Origin: Bagarius yarrelli
Lineage: Eukaryota > Chordata > Actinopteri > Siluriformes > Sisoridae
Length of the DNA: 64,000 nucleotides
Assembly: GCA_005784505.1 (NCBI GenBank)
Contig: VCAZ01000030.1
Coordinates: forward strand, 2,626,501-2,690,500
Reading direction: 5' to 3'
The notes beneath the pieces are model-generated. The model ran no database searches, was not told where the DNA came from, and saw only the letters and a list, made by a program, of their open reading frames with translations. This document shows positions 63,235-64,000 of this stretch, in pieces. The translations under genes were made by a program, and so were the position numbers. Each line of letters begins with the position of its first letter. Position 1 is the first letter of the stretch.

Positions 63235-64000
63235 AAAACATCTTTTCACTCCTTTCTTTCTCCCACTTCATTTCTTTGTCTCCTGTTTGTCTGGACTTGT
63301 ACATGTTCGTTTTTCTCTCTAAATCCACCACCCTGCCCCAATGATTATCACTGTTCACAGCAAGACGTTATAAAATCTGCCTCATGGGTGTCTTTAAAAA
63401 GACTTTCTTGTGGTTTTTTTTTTTTTTGTTTTTTAAAGCATTTAAAGATTGATTAATTGGAGTGACACTATTGTACGCATGTTCTATTCATCTATTTTAT
63501 CGTCCTGTATATTTGTATCTGTTGACTAAAGAGCTGCGCACCAAATGGTTGAAGTGGACCTGTTGATTTGATTTAACTTTCCATTTTGCCATGATTTGTG
63601 GCTGCTCTAATAGTTTATGGATAATATGGCTGAAAATAAGATGATGTGAAACTCATCTTGCTCATTTGGGTACAGATCTGTCTTGCATTCAGTGTTAATT
63701 CTTCTGTGCTTTCAGGGTGGAATGTAAGCCTTTTGTGCTTTTACTTTTTTGCAGTGTGTAAACAAAATTGCTGCCATCACTTCTGTTAAATTGTTGAATC
63801 AGTAAACATTGTATTATGGACATTTTTACATCTTTACTTTGCATAGTGCCATTTTACAGTAGCGTTTCCTTCTGAAAGGACGTTTTTTGCTTCACCTATG
63901 CTGCACCTGGCAGGGTGTTGATATTATTGCCACATAGTGCGTTGTATAGAATCTGTGCAAGTCCTGTATTGAGGAGTGTTGCTCCAGTAACCTACCTCAC
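63235..64000 (+). other. EIF4A1 3'UTR and downstream sequence to window end
   Basis: Non-coding. A variant signal AGTAAA occurs near 63810. No further gene is visible before the window ends. Confidence 0.5.

Overview
This is eukaryotic nuclear DNA from a ray-finned fish. The evidence is intron-rich vertebrate genes with canonical GT/AG splice sites, AATAAA signals, many fish-type SINE, LINE and MITE fragments, and (GATA)n, (AC)n and (TA)n microsatellites. The tRNA-SINE family with a 'tgggatatgcg' tail suggests an otophysan, perhaps catfish-like, but that is inference. No prokaryotic, CRISPR or viral gene system is visible.

Layout: last exon of PHF23 (+, 1392-1585) and its 3'UTR; a small secreted-peptide precursor on the minus strand (3495-4257) that I read as an osteocrin (OSTN) homologue; a SINE and an AT-rich gene-poor stretch; a convergent pair of Harbinger-type genes, a Myb/SANT-like DNA-binding protein (+, 10130-12370) and a HARBI1-like nuclease (-, 13559-15673); decayed LINE and DIRS-like retroelements (16-20 kb); a phospholipid scramblase (PLSCR3-like, +, first exon near 20.9 kb, CDS 25228-30136); TNK1, a non-receptor tyrosine kinase (-, CDS 33827-39303, promoter near 42.4-42.8 kb); a transposon-rich interval (43-48 kb); SENP3, a SUMO protease (+, non-coding exon near 48.8 kb, CDS 51155-57182), with a U2 snRNA-like copy fused to a SINE in its first intron; and EIF4A1 (+, CDS 58476-63234), whose introns carry a SNORD10-like C/D snoRNA and three copies of one H/ACA snoRNA.

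The host genes PHF23, PLSCR3, TNK1, SENP3 and EIF4A1 all lie on human 17p13.1, so this is a conserved block. Human 3q24-q29 carries its 2R paralogues (PLSCR1, TNK2, SENP2/SENP5, EIF4A2) and also OSTN. An osteocrin-like gene beside PHF23 therefore looks like the 17p13-side ohnologue of OSTN, which has no annotated counterpart that I know of on human 17p13. I consider this the most interesting object in the window.

Exon boundaries were derived by eye from splice signals and frame continuity. In every complete gene model listed, the coding exons join without frame error to a plausible full-length protein.
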